From Pseudozobellia thermophila (GTDB lineage Bacteria > Bacteroidota > Bacteroidia > Flavobacteriales > Flavobacteriaceae), in assembly GCF_900141855.1 (NCBI RefSeq), contig NZ_FQYU01000001.1, positions 1,210,835 to 1,274,834 of the forward strand: 64,000 bases of DNA. The letters run 5' to 3'. Under the pieces are notes generated by a model, which ran no database searches, was not told the DNA's origin, and was given only the letters and a program-made list of their open reading frames with translations. Made by a program: the position numbers and the translations under genes. Shown in pieces: positions 9,901 through 18,843 of the stretch. How positions within the stretch are numbered: position 1 is the first letter of the stretch; each line of letters begins with the position of its first letter.

Positions 9901-11249
9901 AGATAATCAAAACGAGCGCCACGCTTTTATGTTTGGCGATAGGTACCCTTACCTTCGCGCAAGGTCGAGTATTGTCAAAGGATGAAGCCATAGAACTGGC
10001 CTTGCGGAATAATTTTGACATCAAGGTGGCGCGCAACGAGGTAAAGATCGCCGATAACAACCAAGGTGTCCTCAACTCGGGCTACCTGCCTAGCATTACG
10101 GCAACGGCCGGCGCAGATTACAATCGGGACGATTCGACCATCGAGTTTCCCGGTCAGTTGAACGAGGACGGGAGTCCCAGGCCCGACCAAGACCTGTACA
10201 AGGCCGAGGCCCAACGTTACAGTTCGGCTTTGAACGTCAATTACACCCTCTTCGATGGTTTGGGCCGCTTTTACAATTACAAGCGGCTTAAGGAACAATA
10301 CCAGCTCAGCGAGCTGCAGGCCAGGGAGACCATCGAAAATACCTTGCTGCAATTGTTCAGTGTGTATTTTGAAGTGGCCAGGCTCACCGAAAACAAAAAC
10401 GTACTGCAAGAGGCCCTCGAAATATCGATGCAGCGTATCACCAGGGCAGAGTACGCCTTTGAATACGGGCAGAATACCAAATTGGATATATTGAACGCCC
10501 AGGTAGATGTGACCAATGACAGTATCAACCTCTTGAATACGCAGCAGCAATTGCGCAATGCCAAACGCGACCTGAACGTTGTCCTCAACCGGAACCTCGA
10601 TGCCTCCTTCGAGGTCGATACCTTGATTACCTTTATTCCCAAGCTCCGGTTGGAAGAGTTGATCGCCCAGGCCGAATTGAACAACGTGGCCGTGCTACAG
10701 TCCGAACGAAGCCTCGCCATCAACGAATACGACATCAAAGTGAACAAATCGGGCTACCTGCCAACCGTAGGACTTACGGGCACCTACGGATGGAACCTCA
10801 ACCAAAGTGCCCCTTCGGCATTTTTTCCGGGTACGAACAACGAAACGTGGAATTTCGGACTGGGGGCAAGCCTTACCTGGAACATCTTTGACGGGGGCGG
10901 AACCACCGTCCGCGTAAAAAATTCAAGAATCGCCTACGAAAATCAGGAACTTTTGAAAGAACAGGTCAAACTACAGGTAGATCGCGATATTCGGAATGCC
11001 TTGGATATCTACGAAAACCGCTTGAACATTTATCGCATCCAAGAACAAAACGTAATTACCAATCAAAACAATTTTGAACGCTCAAGGGAACAGTTTCAGT
11101 TGGGGCGTATAACATCGATAGAGTTCCGTCAGGCGCAAATCAACCTTTTGAATGCCCAGACCAATAAGAACTTGGCCAAATATGACGCCAAACTGGCCGA
11201 ACTGCAATTGTTGCAATTGACCGGGCAACTTTTGAACATAGAGCTTTAA
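9897..11249 (+). CDS. TolC family outer-membrane efflux protein
   Basis: 450 residues with a signal peptide ending TLTFAQG. Two internally homologous halves of long amphipathic helices are visible (for example LSKDEAIELALRNNFDIKVARNEVKIADNN and the later REQFQLGRITSIEFRQAQINLLNAQ). These are hallmarks of trimeric TolC outer-membrane channels. It completes the tripartite pump with the two upstream genes and overlaps the permease gene by 4 bases. Confidence 0.92.
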   Translation: MKIIKTSATLLCLAIGTLTFAQGRVLSKDEAIELALRNNFDIKVARNEVKIADNNQGVLNSGYLPSITATAGADYNRDDSTIEFPGQLNEDGSPRPDQDLYKAEAQRYSSALNVNYTLFDGLGRFYNYKRLKEQYQLSELQARETIENTLLQLFSVYFEVARLTENKNVLQEALEISMQRITRAEYAFEYGQNTKLDILNAQVDVTNDSINLLNTQQQLRNAKRDLNVVLNRNLDASFEVDTLITFIPKLRLEELIAQAELNNVAVLQSERSLAINEYDIKVNKSGYLPTVGLTGTYGWNLNQSAPSAFFPGTNNETWNFGLGASLTWNIFDGGGTTVRVKNSRIAYENQELLKEQVKLQVDRDIRNALDIYENRLNIYRIQEQNVITNQNNFERSREQFQLGRITSIEFRQAQINLLNAQTNKNLAKYDAKLAELQLLQLTGQLLNIEL

Positions 11250-11314
11250 GGGGCTCCCCTCTTGCTGGTAACGATTTTTCTTTGTAACATAGTCGTAACT
11301 TAAAACTGCGTACT

Positions 11315-12340
11315 ATGTCTACCCCTATCGGAATCGGAATCGTTGGAACCGGATCGATTGTCAACAACTATATCAAATGCATTTCCGAACTGGAAGATGC
11401 CCGTCTTGAAGCGCTTTATACCAAATCTGAAAACCGGGTAAAAACGGCCGAAGAACAGTTTGGCGTGCCCGTATACAGCGATTTGGACGAATTTATGGCC
11501 CAAGACAGGATAAACCTGGTCTGTATCTGTAATGAAAGCGGTAGGCACGGAGAGGCGATCAACGCGGCGGCAAGGGCGGGTAAGCATGTGTTGAGCGAAA
11601 AGCCCCTGGAGGTGACCACCCAAAAGATCGATGAGGTCATAGCGGCCTGCGAACGGGGCGGTATAAAGTTGGGCTGCGTCTTGCAAAACCGATGTAGTGC
11701 CGATTACCTTCTTCTCAAAAACGCCGTAAACCAAGGTCGGCTGGGAAAATTGCTGATGGGCAATGCCCATATCAATTGGTACAGGTCAAAGGAGTACTAT
11801 GCCGGGAGCCAATGGCGGGGTACCTTGAAGTACGATGGCGGGGCGGCATTTATGAACCAGGGCATCCACACCATCGACTTGTTGATCCACCTAATGGGCG
11901 ACGTAACCTCGGTTTTCGGAAAGGTGCAGACCCGTGTACATGATATCGAGGGGGAAGACGTGGGAAGTGCCCTGTTGAACTTCAGCAATGGGGCGATAGG
12001 CAATATTACCGCCGGAACGGCCCTTTATCCGGGCTATCCGGAGCGTTTGGAGGTATACGGTGAAAAGGGAAGTGTGCTTATGGAAGCTGGTAAGATCGTC
12101 AAATGGAACGTACCTGGTACGGATGCCCCCGACTTGGAACAGGACAAGGGGAACGGTTCCGGTGCCGCCGACCCGACGGCCATAGGCCACCAAAACCACA
12201 AAACCGTTTTGGCCGATATGATCGATGCCATACGTCAAGACCGTTCGCCAATGGTCGGCGGAAAAGAGGCAAGAAAGGCCGTAGCGGTAATCAACGCCGT
12301 TTACGACTCATCGAAAAAGGAAATGGTGGTGCGTTTGTAA
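11315..12340 (+). CDS. Gfo/Idh/MocA family NAD(P)-dependent oxidoreductase
   Basis: 341 residues. An N-terminal Rossmann fold (IGIVGTGSIVNNY) is followed by the family motif EKP (HVLSEKPLEV, near residue 97) that contacts cofactor and substrate. The C-terminal alpha/beta domain has the expected GGAAFMNQGIHTIDLLIHLMG segment with the conserved histidine. Such enzymes oxidise or reduce sugar-derived hydroxyls in the cytoplasm. The substrate is unknown. It is a single gene with its own 65-bp upstream gap. Confidence 0.9.
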   Translation: MSTPIGIGIVGTGSIVNNYIKCISELEDARLEALYTKSENRVKTAEEQFGVPVYSDLDEFMAQDRINLVCICNESGRHGEAINAAARAGKHVLSEKPLEVTTQKIDEVIAACERGGIKLGCVLQNRCSADYLLLKNAVNQGRLGKLLMGNAHINWYRSKEYYAGSQWRGTLKYDGGAAFMNQGIHTIDLLIHLMGDVTSVFGKVQTRVHDIEGEDVGSALLNFSNGAIGNITAGTALYPGYPERLEVYGEKGSVLMEAGKIVKWNVPGTDAPDLEQDKGNGSGAADPTAIGHQNHKTVLADMIDAIRQDRSPMVGGKEARKAVAVINAVYDSSKKEMVVRL

Positions 12341-12393
12341 CAAGGGCCGCCATAGTATTTCAGTAGCTTGTTAACCCCCCTTAAGCCCGGAGG

Positions 12394-12576
12394 ATGTACG
12401 AACATTTTTTTCAATGCCCCTACTGTTGGGAGCATATTTCTATGTTGCTCGATGCCTCGGTGACAAGCCAAACCTATATCGAAGATTGCGAAGTTTGCTG
12501 CAACCCTATCGAGGTCTCGCCCGGGTTTCAGGACAACCAACTCGTGGCCTTTGAAGCAAAGGCTATAGGACAATAG
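12394..12576 (+). CDS. CPXCG-motif cysteine-rich small protein
   Basis: A 60-residue protein with two Cys pairs, CPYC near residue 8 and CEVCCNPIEV near residue 32. This matches the small 'CPXCG motif-containing cysteine-rich protein' family, presumed zinc-ribbon binders of unknown role. The spacing of the pairs (about 24 residues) and the following Pro-Ile-Glu are typical. Its stop lies one base from the stop of the convergent GIN-domain gene. Confidence 0.85.
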   Translation: MYEHFFQCPYCWEHISMLLDASVTSQTYIEDCEVCCNPIEVSPGFQDNQLVAFEAKAIGQ

Positions 12577-12577
12577 C

Positions 12578-13261
12578 TTATTCGACCACTTCTATCTTGC
12601 CCCCGAATACCTTGTCGCGATCGATGTCCTTTGGGTTGCCATAAATGTAGATTGCCCCCCCGGCCCTTACCTTGGCCTTTACTTTTTCTGTGGCATTTAC
12701 ATCGGCCAAACCACCTGCACTGACCGTTACCTCGGTCGTTTCGGTGTTCAGTTGCTTATTGTATACCTTGCCTCCGGTGTTGATCAACACCTCCTGCGTT
12801 TTGGCACTGCCCGTCAAGGTGATCTCGCCCCCGGTAACCGATTTGGCGTAAAGGTCGTCCAAGTCGACCTTAAGGTCGATAATACCACCTTCCTGGGCCT
12901 TTATTTCGATCCGTCCCGTATGGGTCAGGGTTTCGTCGGATTTGATTTTGGCGTTCTCATTGGCGTCGATCAGATCGAGCTCTTCGGTATAGTAGAGGGT
13001 GGCCAAAGCTTCATCGCCGTCCATGAAATTGTCAAACTCCATTTTTATCTTTAACAGGCCGTTCTTGTTCGATATGTTTACCTCGTCCTTGTCGTCACCG
13101 GTAATGACCAATTTGTTTTCATTGCCCTTGACCAGGGTAACGACAATGCGGTCATAGGCCTTTACCTGTGTAAACTTTTCAAGTTTTTTGGTGTTCGATT
13201 TTTGCGCGATAAGGGTAAAAGTGCCCAAAAGGGTGGCCAACAGCAATACGGACTTCTTCAT
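12578..13261 (-). CDS. GIN-domain (DUF2807) putative auto-transporter adhesin-like protein
   Basis: About 227 residues from the ATG at 13261. The open frame runs 114 bases further upstream, but MKKSVLLLATLLGTFTLIAQ is an obvious signal peptide and fixes the start. The rest is a right-handed beta-helix-like series of short strands (IKAQEGGIIDLKVDLDDL, KSVTGGEITLTGSAKTQEV, TVSAGGLADVNATEKVKAKVRAGGAIYIYGNP), diagnostic of the head-GIN domain. It is exported to the periplasm or envelope; the molecular function is unknown. Confidence 0.85.
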   Translation of the reverse strand: MKKSVLLLATLLGTFTLIAQKSNTKKLEKFTQVKAYDRIVVTLVKGNENKLVITGDDKDEVNISNKNGLLKIKMEFDNFMDGDEALATLYYTEELDLIDANENAKIKSDETLTHTGRIEIKAQEGGIIDLKVDLDDLYAKSVTGGEITLTGSAKTQEVLINTGGKVYNKQLNTETTEVTVSAGGLADVNATEKVKAKVRAGGAIYIYGNPKDIDRDKVFGGKIEVVE

Positions 13262-13458
13262 TTTTTGATGGTTGATGTTAACCTTCAAAGATAATTCATT
13301 TATCGAAGAGTTGGGTGTCAGAAATCCTTTGCGCGGAGCAGTGAATAATCCGAGAAACCGGCAAAAACAGGACATTTACCTTTAAAGCCGTTTTTTTGCC
13401 TTATCAATCCCAAAAAACCTTTAATTTTAGCAAAAACGAAACCGAACATACCAATCAT

Positions 13459-14505
13459 ATGAAAAAAACTATTTTTTGCTTGGCCCTTGCCACGGGCTTA
13501 TTACAATCGTGCACTACAAAGAAAGCGGTCGTTCAATCCGCCCCGAATGAAGCCGTGTCCACGGCCGTGGAACAACAGGTCGTTCCGCCGGCTGCAGCTG
13601 CAGATCAAGTGGAAGGTTATACCGAAACGGTTCCGGCCGCCAATGTAAGTTTTGATATGGTCTATGTCCCCGGAGGAAGTTTTATGATGGGCAGTCCCGA
13701 ATCGGAGGCCCATCGAAAAGCGGACGAGGGTCCGCAAAAGAAGGTGGAACTTGGCCCTTTTTATATGGGTAAGTATGAGGTCACCTGGGATCTGTTCGAG
13801 CTCTTCTTTAAGCAGAACAAGGATTTGTTCGTAAAACTGGACGATGATCGGGTCATCAAGATCGACGCTATTACCCGGCCAAGTCCCCCTTATGAAGACC
13901 CGTCGTACGGTATGGGCAAGGATGGCTTTCCGGCAGTGAGTATGTCGGCCTATTCGGCCTTGGTCTTTTGTAAGTGGTTGAGTACCGTAACCGGTAAGTT
14001 CTATCGCCTGCCCACCGAGGCCGAATGGGAGTATGCCGCACGTGCGGGAACCACGACGGCCTATAGTTTTGGCGATGATGTCTCCCAAATCGACGAGTAT
14101 GCGGTATACTACGGGAATTCGGGCGAAAAGTATGCCAGGGTGGGCAGCAAAAAGCCCAATCCTTGGGGCTTGTACGATATGCACGGAAATGTGGCCGAAT
14201 GGACATTGGATGAATATAAGGAAGACGCCTATGCCCATATGGAGGCGAAAAACCCATGGCACGTTCCCACGGTTATCCATCCGAGGTCGTACCGCGGGGG
14301 CTCATGGGACGACGATGCCGACAAACTGCGCTCGGCGGCCCGGTCGGCATCGAGTTTGAACCAGCAGAAAAGAGACCCCCAGATCCCCAAGAGTTTTTGG
14401 TGGTTTACCGACTCCAATTATGTGGGCATGCGCCTGGTGAGTCCGAAAAACCAGCCCTCGCCCGAAGAACAGCAAAAATTCTGGCAGACCGTTTTGGACG
14501 AGTAG
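13459..14505 (+). CDS. SUMF1/FGE-fold lipoprotein lacking the catalytic cysteines
   Basis: About 348 residues from the ATG at 13459 (an upstream in-frame codon is not preceded by a signal sequence). Lipoprotein signal: MKKTIFCLALATGLLQSC. From about residue 70 it has the formylglycine-generating-enzyme (FGE-sulfatase) fold: VYVPGGSFMMGS, KYEVT, RLPTEAEWEYAARAG, NPWGLYDMHGNVAEW and YRGGSW. In true FGEs the last motif runs on into two catalytic Cys about five residues apart. Here the sequence is RGGSWDDDADKLRSAARS, with no Cys. It is therefore unlikely to generate formylglycine itself, despite four sulfatases 15-30 kb away. It may be structural, like GldJ/GldK, which share the fold. Confidence 0.85.
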   Translation: MKKTIFCLALATGLLQSCTTKKAVVQSAPNEAVSTAVEQQVVPPAAAADQVEGYTETVPAANVSFDMVYVPGGSFMMGSPESEAHRKADEGPQKKVELGPFYMGKYEVTWDLFELFFKQNKDLFVKLDDDRVIKIDAITRPSPPYEDPSYGMGKDGFPAVSMSAYSALVFCKWLSTVTGKFYRLPTEAEWEYAARAGTTTAYSFGDDVSQIDEYAVYYGNSGEKYARVGSKKPNPWGLYDMHGNVAEWTLDEYKEDAYAHMEAKNPWHVPTVIHPRSYRGGSWDDDADKLRSAARSASSLNQQKRDPQIPKSFWWFTDSNYVGMRLVSPKNQPSPEEQQKFWQTVLDE

Positions 14506-14547
14506 GCCGTGTTTTGGAAAAGAAGATTCGAATTTGAAAGTTAAAAG

Positions 14548-15075
14548 ATGAAATACATTATCACATTAGTTTTAGTTGCTTATGGCTTTGTGCTATCGGC
14601 CCAAGACCTCTACACCCTATCGGACGAAAGTACGTTGACCATAGACGGTACTTCCACCGTTCACGATTGGACGGTCGCCGCCCAAAAAATGGTCGGCGAA
14701 TTGCAGTTGTCCGATGCCACGATAAAGGAAATAAATTTTGAGGTGGATGTGGCAGAAATAAAGAGTGAACGCGGTGCGACGATGGACAATAAAATGCACA
14801 AGGCCCTTAAAAAGGATGAATACCCGAAAATAACTTTTGTCCTTACCGGGTTAAAGGACGAATCGACCGTGGTCGGCAATTTGACGATTGCCGGGAAGCG
14901 GAATGTGGCCGAGATTCCCGTAGCGCTCAACAGCTCCGGAAATGTGGTCGAACTGTCGGGCGAATACAAGCTCGTACTGCAGGACTTCGGTATCGAGCCC
15001 CCTACGGCCATGTTCGGCCAAATCGTCGTGGGCGACGAGGTTACCGTTAAGTTCAATTTGAAGTTCGCAAAGTAA
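14548..15075 (+). CDS. YceI family periplasmic lipid-binding-like protein
   Basis: 175 residues with a signal peptide (VLVAYGFVLSAQ). The mature start STLTIDGTSTVHDWTV and the central NKMHKALKKDEYPKITF are typical of the YceI lipocalin-like beta-barrel, which binds polyisoprenoid or other amphiphiles. It is 42 bases after the SUMF1-like gene and may be co-transcribed with it. The ligand is unknown. Confidence 0.9.
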   Translation: MKYIITLVLVAYGFVLSAQDLYTLSDESTLTIDGTSTVHDWTVAAQKMVGELQLSDATIKEINFEVDVAEIKSERGATMDNKMHKALKKDEYPKITFVLTGLKDESTVVGNLTIAGKRNVAEIPVALNSSGNVVELSGEYKLVLQDFGIEPPTAMFGQIVVGDEVTVKFNLKFAK

Positions 15076-15154
15076 GGCGGTAAGGGTGCTTCCCCGATTC
15101 GACTGACGAACAGGCCGAATTCACCTAGGTTGATTAAAAGAATAACGTCATTAT

Positions 15155-16336
15155 ATGGGTTTAAAGAAAGATATCCGCGCCTTGGCCAAAAAGCATTTTG
15201 GCGAATGTGTCGATGTGCGTAGGCATCTGCATGAAAACCCCGAACTTTCCTTTCAAGAATATCGAACCTGTGGATATCTGCGGGAACAACTGCAAAAAAT
15301 GGGCCTGACCGATATAAAGACGGTCGCCGAAACCGGATTGCTGGCTACCGTAAAGGGCGAACCGGGTGGCAAGCCGGTCCTTCTCAGGGCAGATATCGAT
15401 GCCCTGCCCATTTCGGAAAGGAACGAGGTCGCCTATGCCTCGAAGAATCCGGGGGTGATGCACGCTTGCGGACACGATGCCCACGCGGCCATGCTTTTGC
15501 TCTGTGCGAAAATACTTGTGCAGTTGAAGGACAGGCTTAAGGGGGATGTCCATCTTTTGTTCCAACCTGGCGAAGAAGTGATGCCGGGGGGCGCCACGCG
15601 GGTACTAGGGGAGGAGGCCTATCAAAACCTGGGAAGCCCCATACACATCGGGCAGCATGTACGACCCGACATACCGGTCGGCAAAGTGGGTTTCCGTTCC
15701 GGCAAATTCATGGCCAGTATGGACGAGCTTTTCCTTACCGTAAAGGGCAAGGGCGGCCATGCGGCCATGCCCGAAAATGCGATAGACCCGGTCTTGATCG
15801 CCTCGCATATTATCGTGGCGGCCCAACAGTTGGTCAGCCGGATGGGCTCGCCTAAGATACCATCGGTGCTATCCTTCGGCAAGGTGCTCGCCGATGGGGC
15901 CATTAACGTTTTGCCCGATGAGGTGTATATAGAGGGTACTTTTCGAACCTTCGATGAAAATTGGAGAAAGGAAGCCTTGGCAAAGCTTGAAACCTTGGTG
16001 AAGGGTATGGCCAAATCGATGGGAGGCAGTTGCGAGCTCAAGATCAACCATGGCTATCCACATTTGGTTAACGACCCTCAATTGACCGCCGATCTGGCAA
16101 AAGGGGCCGAGGAGTATATCGGTTCGGCCAAGGTAATCGAGGTAGACCAATGGATGGCCGCCGAAGATTTTGCCTACTATTCGCACAATGGTCCTGCTTG
16201 CTTTTTTATGTTGGGCGTTGGTAATTCCGAAAAAGGAATTGTTTCCGGTCTTCATACCCCGACCTTCGATTTGGACGAATCGGCCATCGAAATAGGGGGT
16301 GGATTAATGGCCTGGTTGGCCCTAGGTCGATTTTGA
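15155..16336 (+). CDS. M20 family metallo-amidohydrolase (aminoacylase/carboxypeptidase type)
   Basis: 393 residues without an export signal. Early hallmarks are VDVRRHLHENPELSFQEY and LRADIDALPI; the zinc-site motif MHACGHDAHAAML follows at about residue 102. LLFQPGEEVMPGGA contains the catalytic Glu region, and a dimerisation/lid domain (about 185-300) is followed by a C-terminal AAEDFAYYS metal ligand motif. These enzymes cleave N-acyl amino acids, hippurate-like amides or indole-amino-acid conjugates in the cytoplasm. The exact substrate is not predictable. Confidence 0.9.
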   Translation: MGLKKDIRALAKKHFGECVDVRRHLHENPELSFQEYRTCGYLREQLQKMGLTDIKTVAETGLLATVKGEPGGKPVLLRADIDALPISERNEVAYASKNPGVMHACGHDAHAAMLLLCAKILVQLKDRLKGDVHLLFQPGEEVMPGGATRVLGEEAYQNLGSPIHIGQHVRPDIPVGKVGFRSGKFMASMDELFLTVKGKGGHAAMPENAIDPVLIASHIIVAAQQLVSRMGSPKIPSVLSFGKVLADGAINVLPDEVYIEGTFRTFDENWRKEALAKLETLVKGMAKSMGGSCELKINHGYPHLVNDPQLTADLAKGAEEYIGSAKVIEVDQWMAAEDFAYYSHNGPACFFMLGVGNSEKGIVSGLHTPTFDLDESAIEIGGGLMAWLALGRF

Positions 16337-16496
16337 TCAGGGTATCCTTTTGGACAGAATGATGATTGCGGGCCATTCAAACGGGGATATGGGTAAGATA
16401 TATCCAATTGTGGCCAAAATACTTGTGCGGTGTAATCACGGAAAATGCTTAAATTTAAAGAGGTATAGGCCGGTAGATATCGGATAACCCAAACGG

Positions 16497-18839
16497 ATGA
16501 AATACAAAATTGCCATTTTACTAGTACTCGCGGTAATGATAGGTGCCCTTTATGCCTATAAAAAAGGCGTATTCGCAACTGAAAAAGACCAATACGCAGC
16601 CTTACCGTTACCGGAGACGGTAGATTACAATTTTCATATTAAGCCCATTCTTTCCGATAATTGCTATACCTGCCACGGTCCCGATGCGAACAAACGAAAG
16701 GCCGGACTCCGCTTGGACGTGGAACATATGGCCTTGTCGGAACTTCCCGAGAGTCCGGGCGAATACGCCATCGTGCCCAAGGATTTGGACAAGAGCAAGG
16801 TCTATGCGGTGATAGTTTCCGAAGACCCCGGTCAAATGATGCCTCCGCCCGATTCAAAGCTGGCATTGAATGCCTACGAAAAAAAGTTGATCAAAAAATG
16901 GATCCGTCAAGGTGCGAAATTTGAAAGGCACTGGGCCTTTATCCCCCCTGAAAAAACCGAGGTTCCCAAGAGCGAGGTGTCCGACTGGGGACATAATGAA
17001 ATCGATGGTTTTATCCTCGATAAGCTCGAAGGGCAAGGTCTAGGCCCTTCGGAAAGGGCCACCGACGAGACCCTGATCCGGCGGATCAGTTTGGACCTGA
17101 CCGGGTTGCCCCCTGAGCCGGAGAAGGTCCCGACCTTGTTACGGGATATCTCCGAAGACAAAATCGACAAGGTCATCGATGAGTTTTTGGCCTCGCCCAC
17201 CTATGGCGAACGAATGACCCAATCTTGGTTGGATGTCGCCCGCTATGCCGATTCACACGGGTACCAAGACGACAGTTACCGCACGATGTGGCCTTGGCGC
17301 GACTGGGTGATCCACGCTTTTAACAAAAATCTGCCCTATGATGAATTTTTGACCTGGCAACTGGCCGGAGACCTATTGCCGAATGCCACCAAGGAACAGG
17401 TTTTGGCGACCGGCTTTAATCGCAACCATCCGATTACCCAGGAAGGCGGGGTCATACAAGAGGAATATCGCGTCAATTATGTGCTCGATCGCACCAATAC
17501 CCTTGGAAAAGGCATTCTTGGCCTGACCTTGGAATGCGCCCGGTGCCACGACCATAAGTACGACGCCATATCGCAAAAGGACTATTTTGAAATGTTCGCC
17601 TTTTTTAACCAAGTAGATGAAAAGGGATTGCAGATGGATGCCGTTCAGGCCAAAAACCAAAAATTCTTCGCCGACCCCCCGTTTATAACCATTACCGCCG
17701 ATGAAACCGAAGATGTGCTGTCGTTTATCAATATGAAAAAGACACCTAGGCTCAATGTAATGGTGATGAACGATTCCGCGCCCAAAACCACCTATATTCT
17801 AAATAGGGGAGAGTACGACCAGCCGACCGATTCGGTAGTTCCGGGTACGCCTGCGACCATATTCGCTTTTTCCGAAGAGCTGCCCAAGAACCGCCTGGGC
17901 TTGGCCCAATGGCTTACCGATACCAAAAATCCGTTAACGGCACGGGTTTTTGTCAACCGTTTGTGGGCCATGGTATTTGGAAAGGGACTGGTGGAGACCG
18001 TCGAGGATTTTGGGGTTCAAGGCAGCCTGCCCACCCATCCGGAACTCTTGGATTGGCTGGCAGTTGATTTTATGGAGCACGGTTGGGATATCAAATACCT
18101 GTTGAAGAAAATCATGCTTTCGGCGACCTATCAGCAAAAATCGGAACTTTCGCCCGCCCTTAAAAAGGCCGATCCCGAAAATAAATGGTTGGCGAGGGCC
18201 CCGAGGTTCCGCATGAGCGGTGAAATGATCAGGGATTACATACTGGCTACCAGTGGATTGTTGAACAAAGAGATCGGTGGGCCCAGCGTAAAACCCTACC
18301 AGCCCAAAGGCCTATGGGAGGAAACCAATGCCGGGGGCAATCGGGGCGTTCTGACCACCTATGTTCCCGATGGGGGCGAAGATCTGTACAGGAGGTCTCT
18401 GTATACCTTTTGGAAGCGTACGCTGCCCCCTCCGTCGATGACGATTTTCGATGCCCCTAACCGCGATTTTTCCGAAGTCAGAAGGCAAAAGACCAATACG
18501 CCCTTACAGGCCTTGGTGCTGCAAAACGATGTGCAGGTCTTGGAAGCGGCCCGCGTCATGGCCCAGTGCATGGTTTCGGCCGATGCCGATAACCCCGATT
18601 ACGTAACCGAGGTGTTCCGGCGTATCTTGATCAGAATGCCCAAGAAAGAAGAACTGTTGACCCTAAAGGCCTATTATCACAATGCATTGTCCATCTATCA
18701 AAACGATTTGGCAGAGGCAAGGAAGTTGGTAGCCGTGGGCAATTACAGGCAGTTGGATACGGATCCCGCCAAAACCGCTGCCCTTATGTTGACGGCGCAG
18801 GTAATTTACAATTTGGACGAAACCATTACCAAAGAATAA
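16497..18839 (+). CDS. DUF1549/DUF1553 (PSD1) protein with planctomycete-type cytochrome c domain
   Basis: 780 residues with an N-terminal membrane anchor (IAILLVLAVMIGALYAYKKG). A planctomycete cytochrome c domain follows, with a heme-binding CYTCH at residues 56-60. DUF1549 covers about 150-360 (DGFILDKLEGQGL, RRISLDLTGLPP, SWLDVARYADSHGYQDD, then CARCHDHKYD, a second CxxCH-like motif). DUF1553 occupies about 460-760 (NPLTARVFVNRLWAMVFGKGLVETVEDFG, THPELLDWLAVDFM, ATYQQKS). It is exported and faces the periplasm. No enzymatic activity is established for the family; heme c suggests redox. It is the first gene of a three-gene operon, 4 bases before the DUF1501 gene. Confidence 0.9.
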   Translation: MKYKIAILLVLAVMIGALYAYKKGVFATEKDQYAALPLPETVDYNFHIKPILSDNCYTCHGPDANKRKAGLRLDVEHMALSELPESPGEYAIVPKDLDKSKVYAVIVSEDPGQMMPPPDSKLALNAYEKKLIKKWIRQGAKFERHWAFIPPEKTEVPKSEVSDWGHNEIDGFILDKLEGQGLGPSERATDETLIRRISLDLTGLPPEPEKVPTLLRDISEDKIDKVIDEFLASPTYGERMTQSWLDVARYADSHGYQDDSYRTMWPWRDWVIHAFNKNLPYDEFLTWQLAGDLLPNATKEQVLATGFNRNHPITQEGGVIQEEYRVNYVLDRTNTLGKGILGLTLECARCHDHKYDAISQKDYFEMFAFFNQVDEKGLQMDAVQAKNQKFFADPPFITITADETEDVLSFINMKKTPRLNVMVMNDSAPKTTYILNRGEYDQPTDSVVPGTPATIFAFSEELPKNRLGLAQWLTDTKNPLTARVFVNRLWAMVFGKGLVETVEDFGVQGSLPTHPELLDWLAVDFMEHGWDIKYLLKKIMLSATYQQKSELSPALKKADPENKWLARAPRFRMSGEMIRDYILATSGLLNKEIGGPSVKPYQPKGLWEETNAGGNRGVLTTYVPDGGEDLYRRSLYTFWKRTLPPPSMTIFDAPNRDFSEVRRQKTNTPLQALVLQNDVQVLEAARVMAQCMVSADADNPDYVTEVFRRILIRMPKKEELLTLKAYYHNALSIYQNDLAEARKLVAVGNYRQLDTDPAKTAALMLTAQVIYNLDETITKE

Positions 18840-18843
18840 GAAC

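Noticed and set aside
13501..14280. 259-codon minus-strand ORF over the SUMF1-like gene
   Set aside because: Shadow frame opposite a clear protein; the composition (runs of His/Phe/Gly, no motif) is typical of reverse reading.
13459..14505. Formylglycine-generating enzyme for the local sulfatases
   Set aside because: Both catalytic cysteines of the family are missing.
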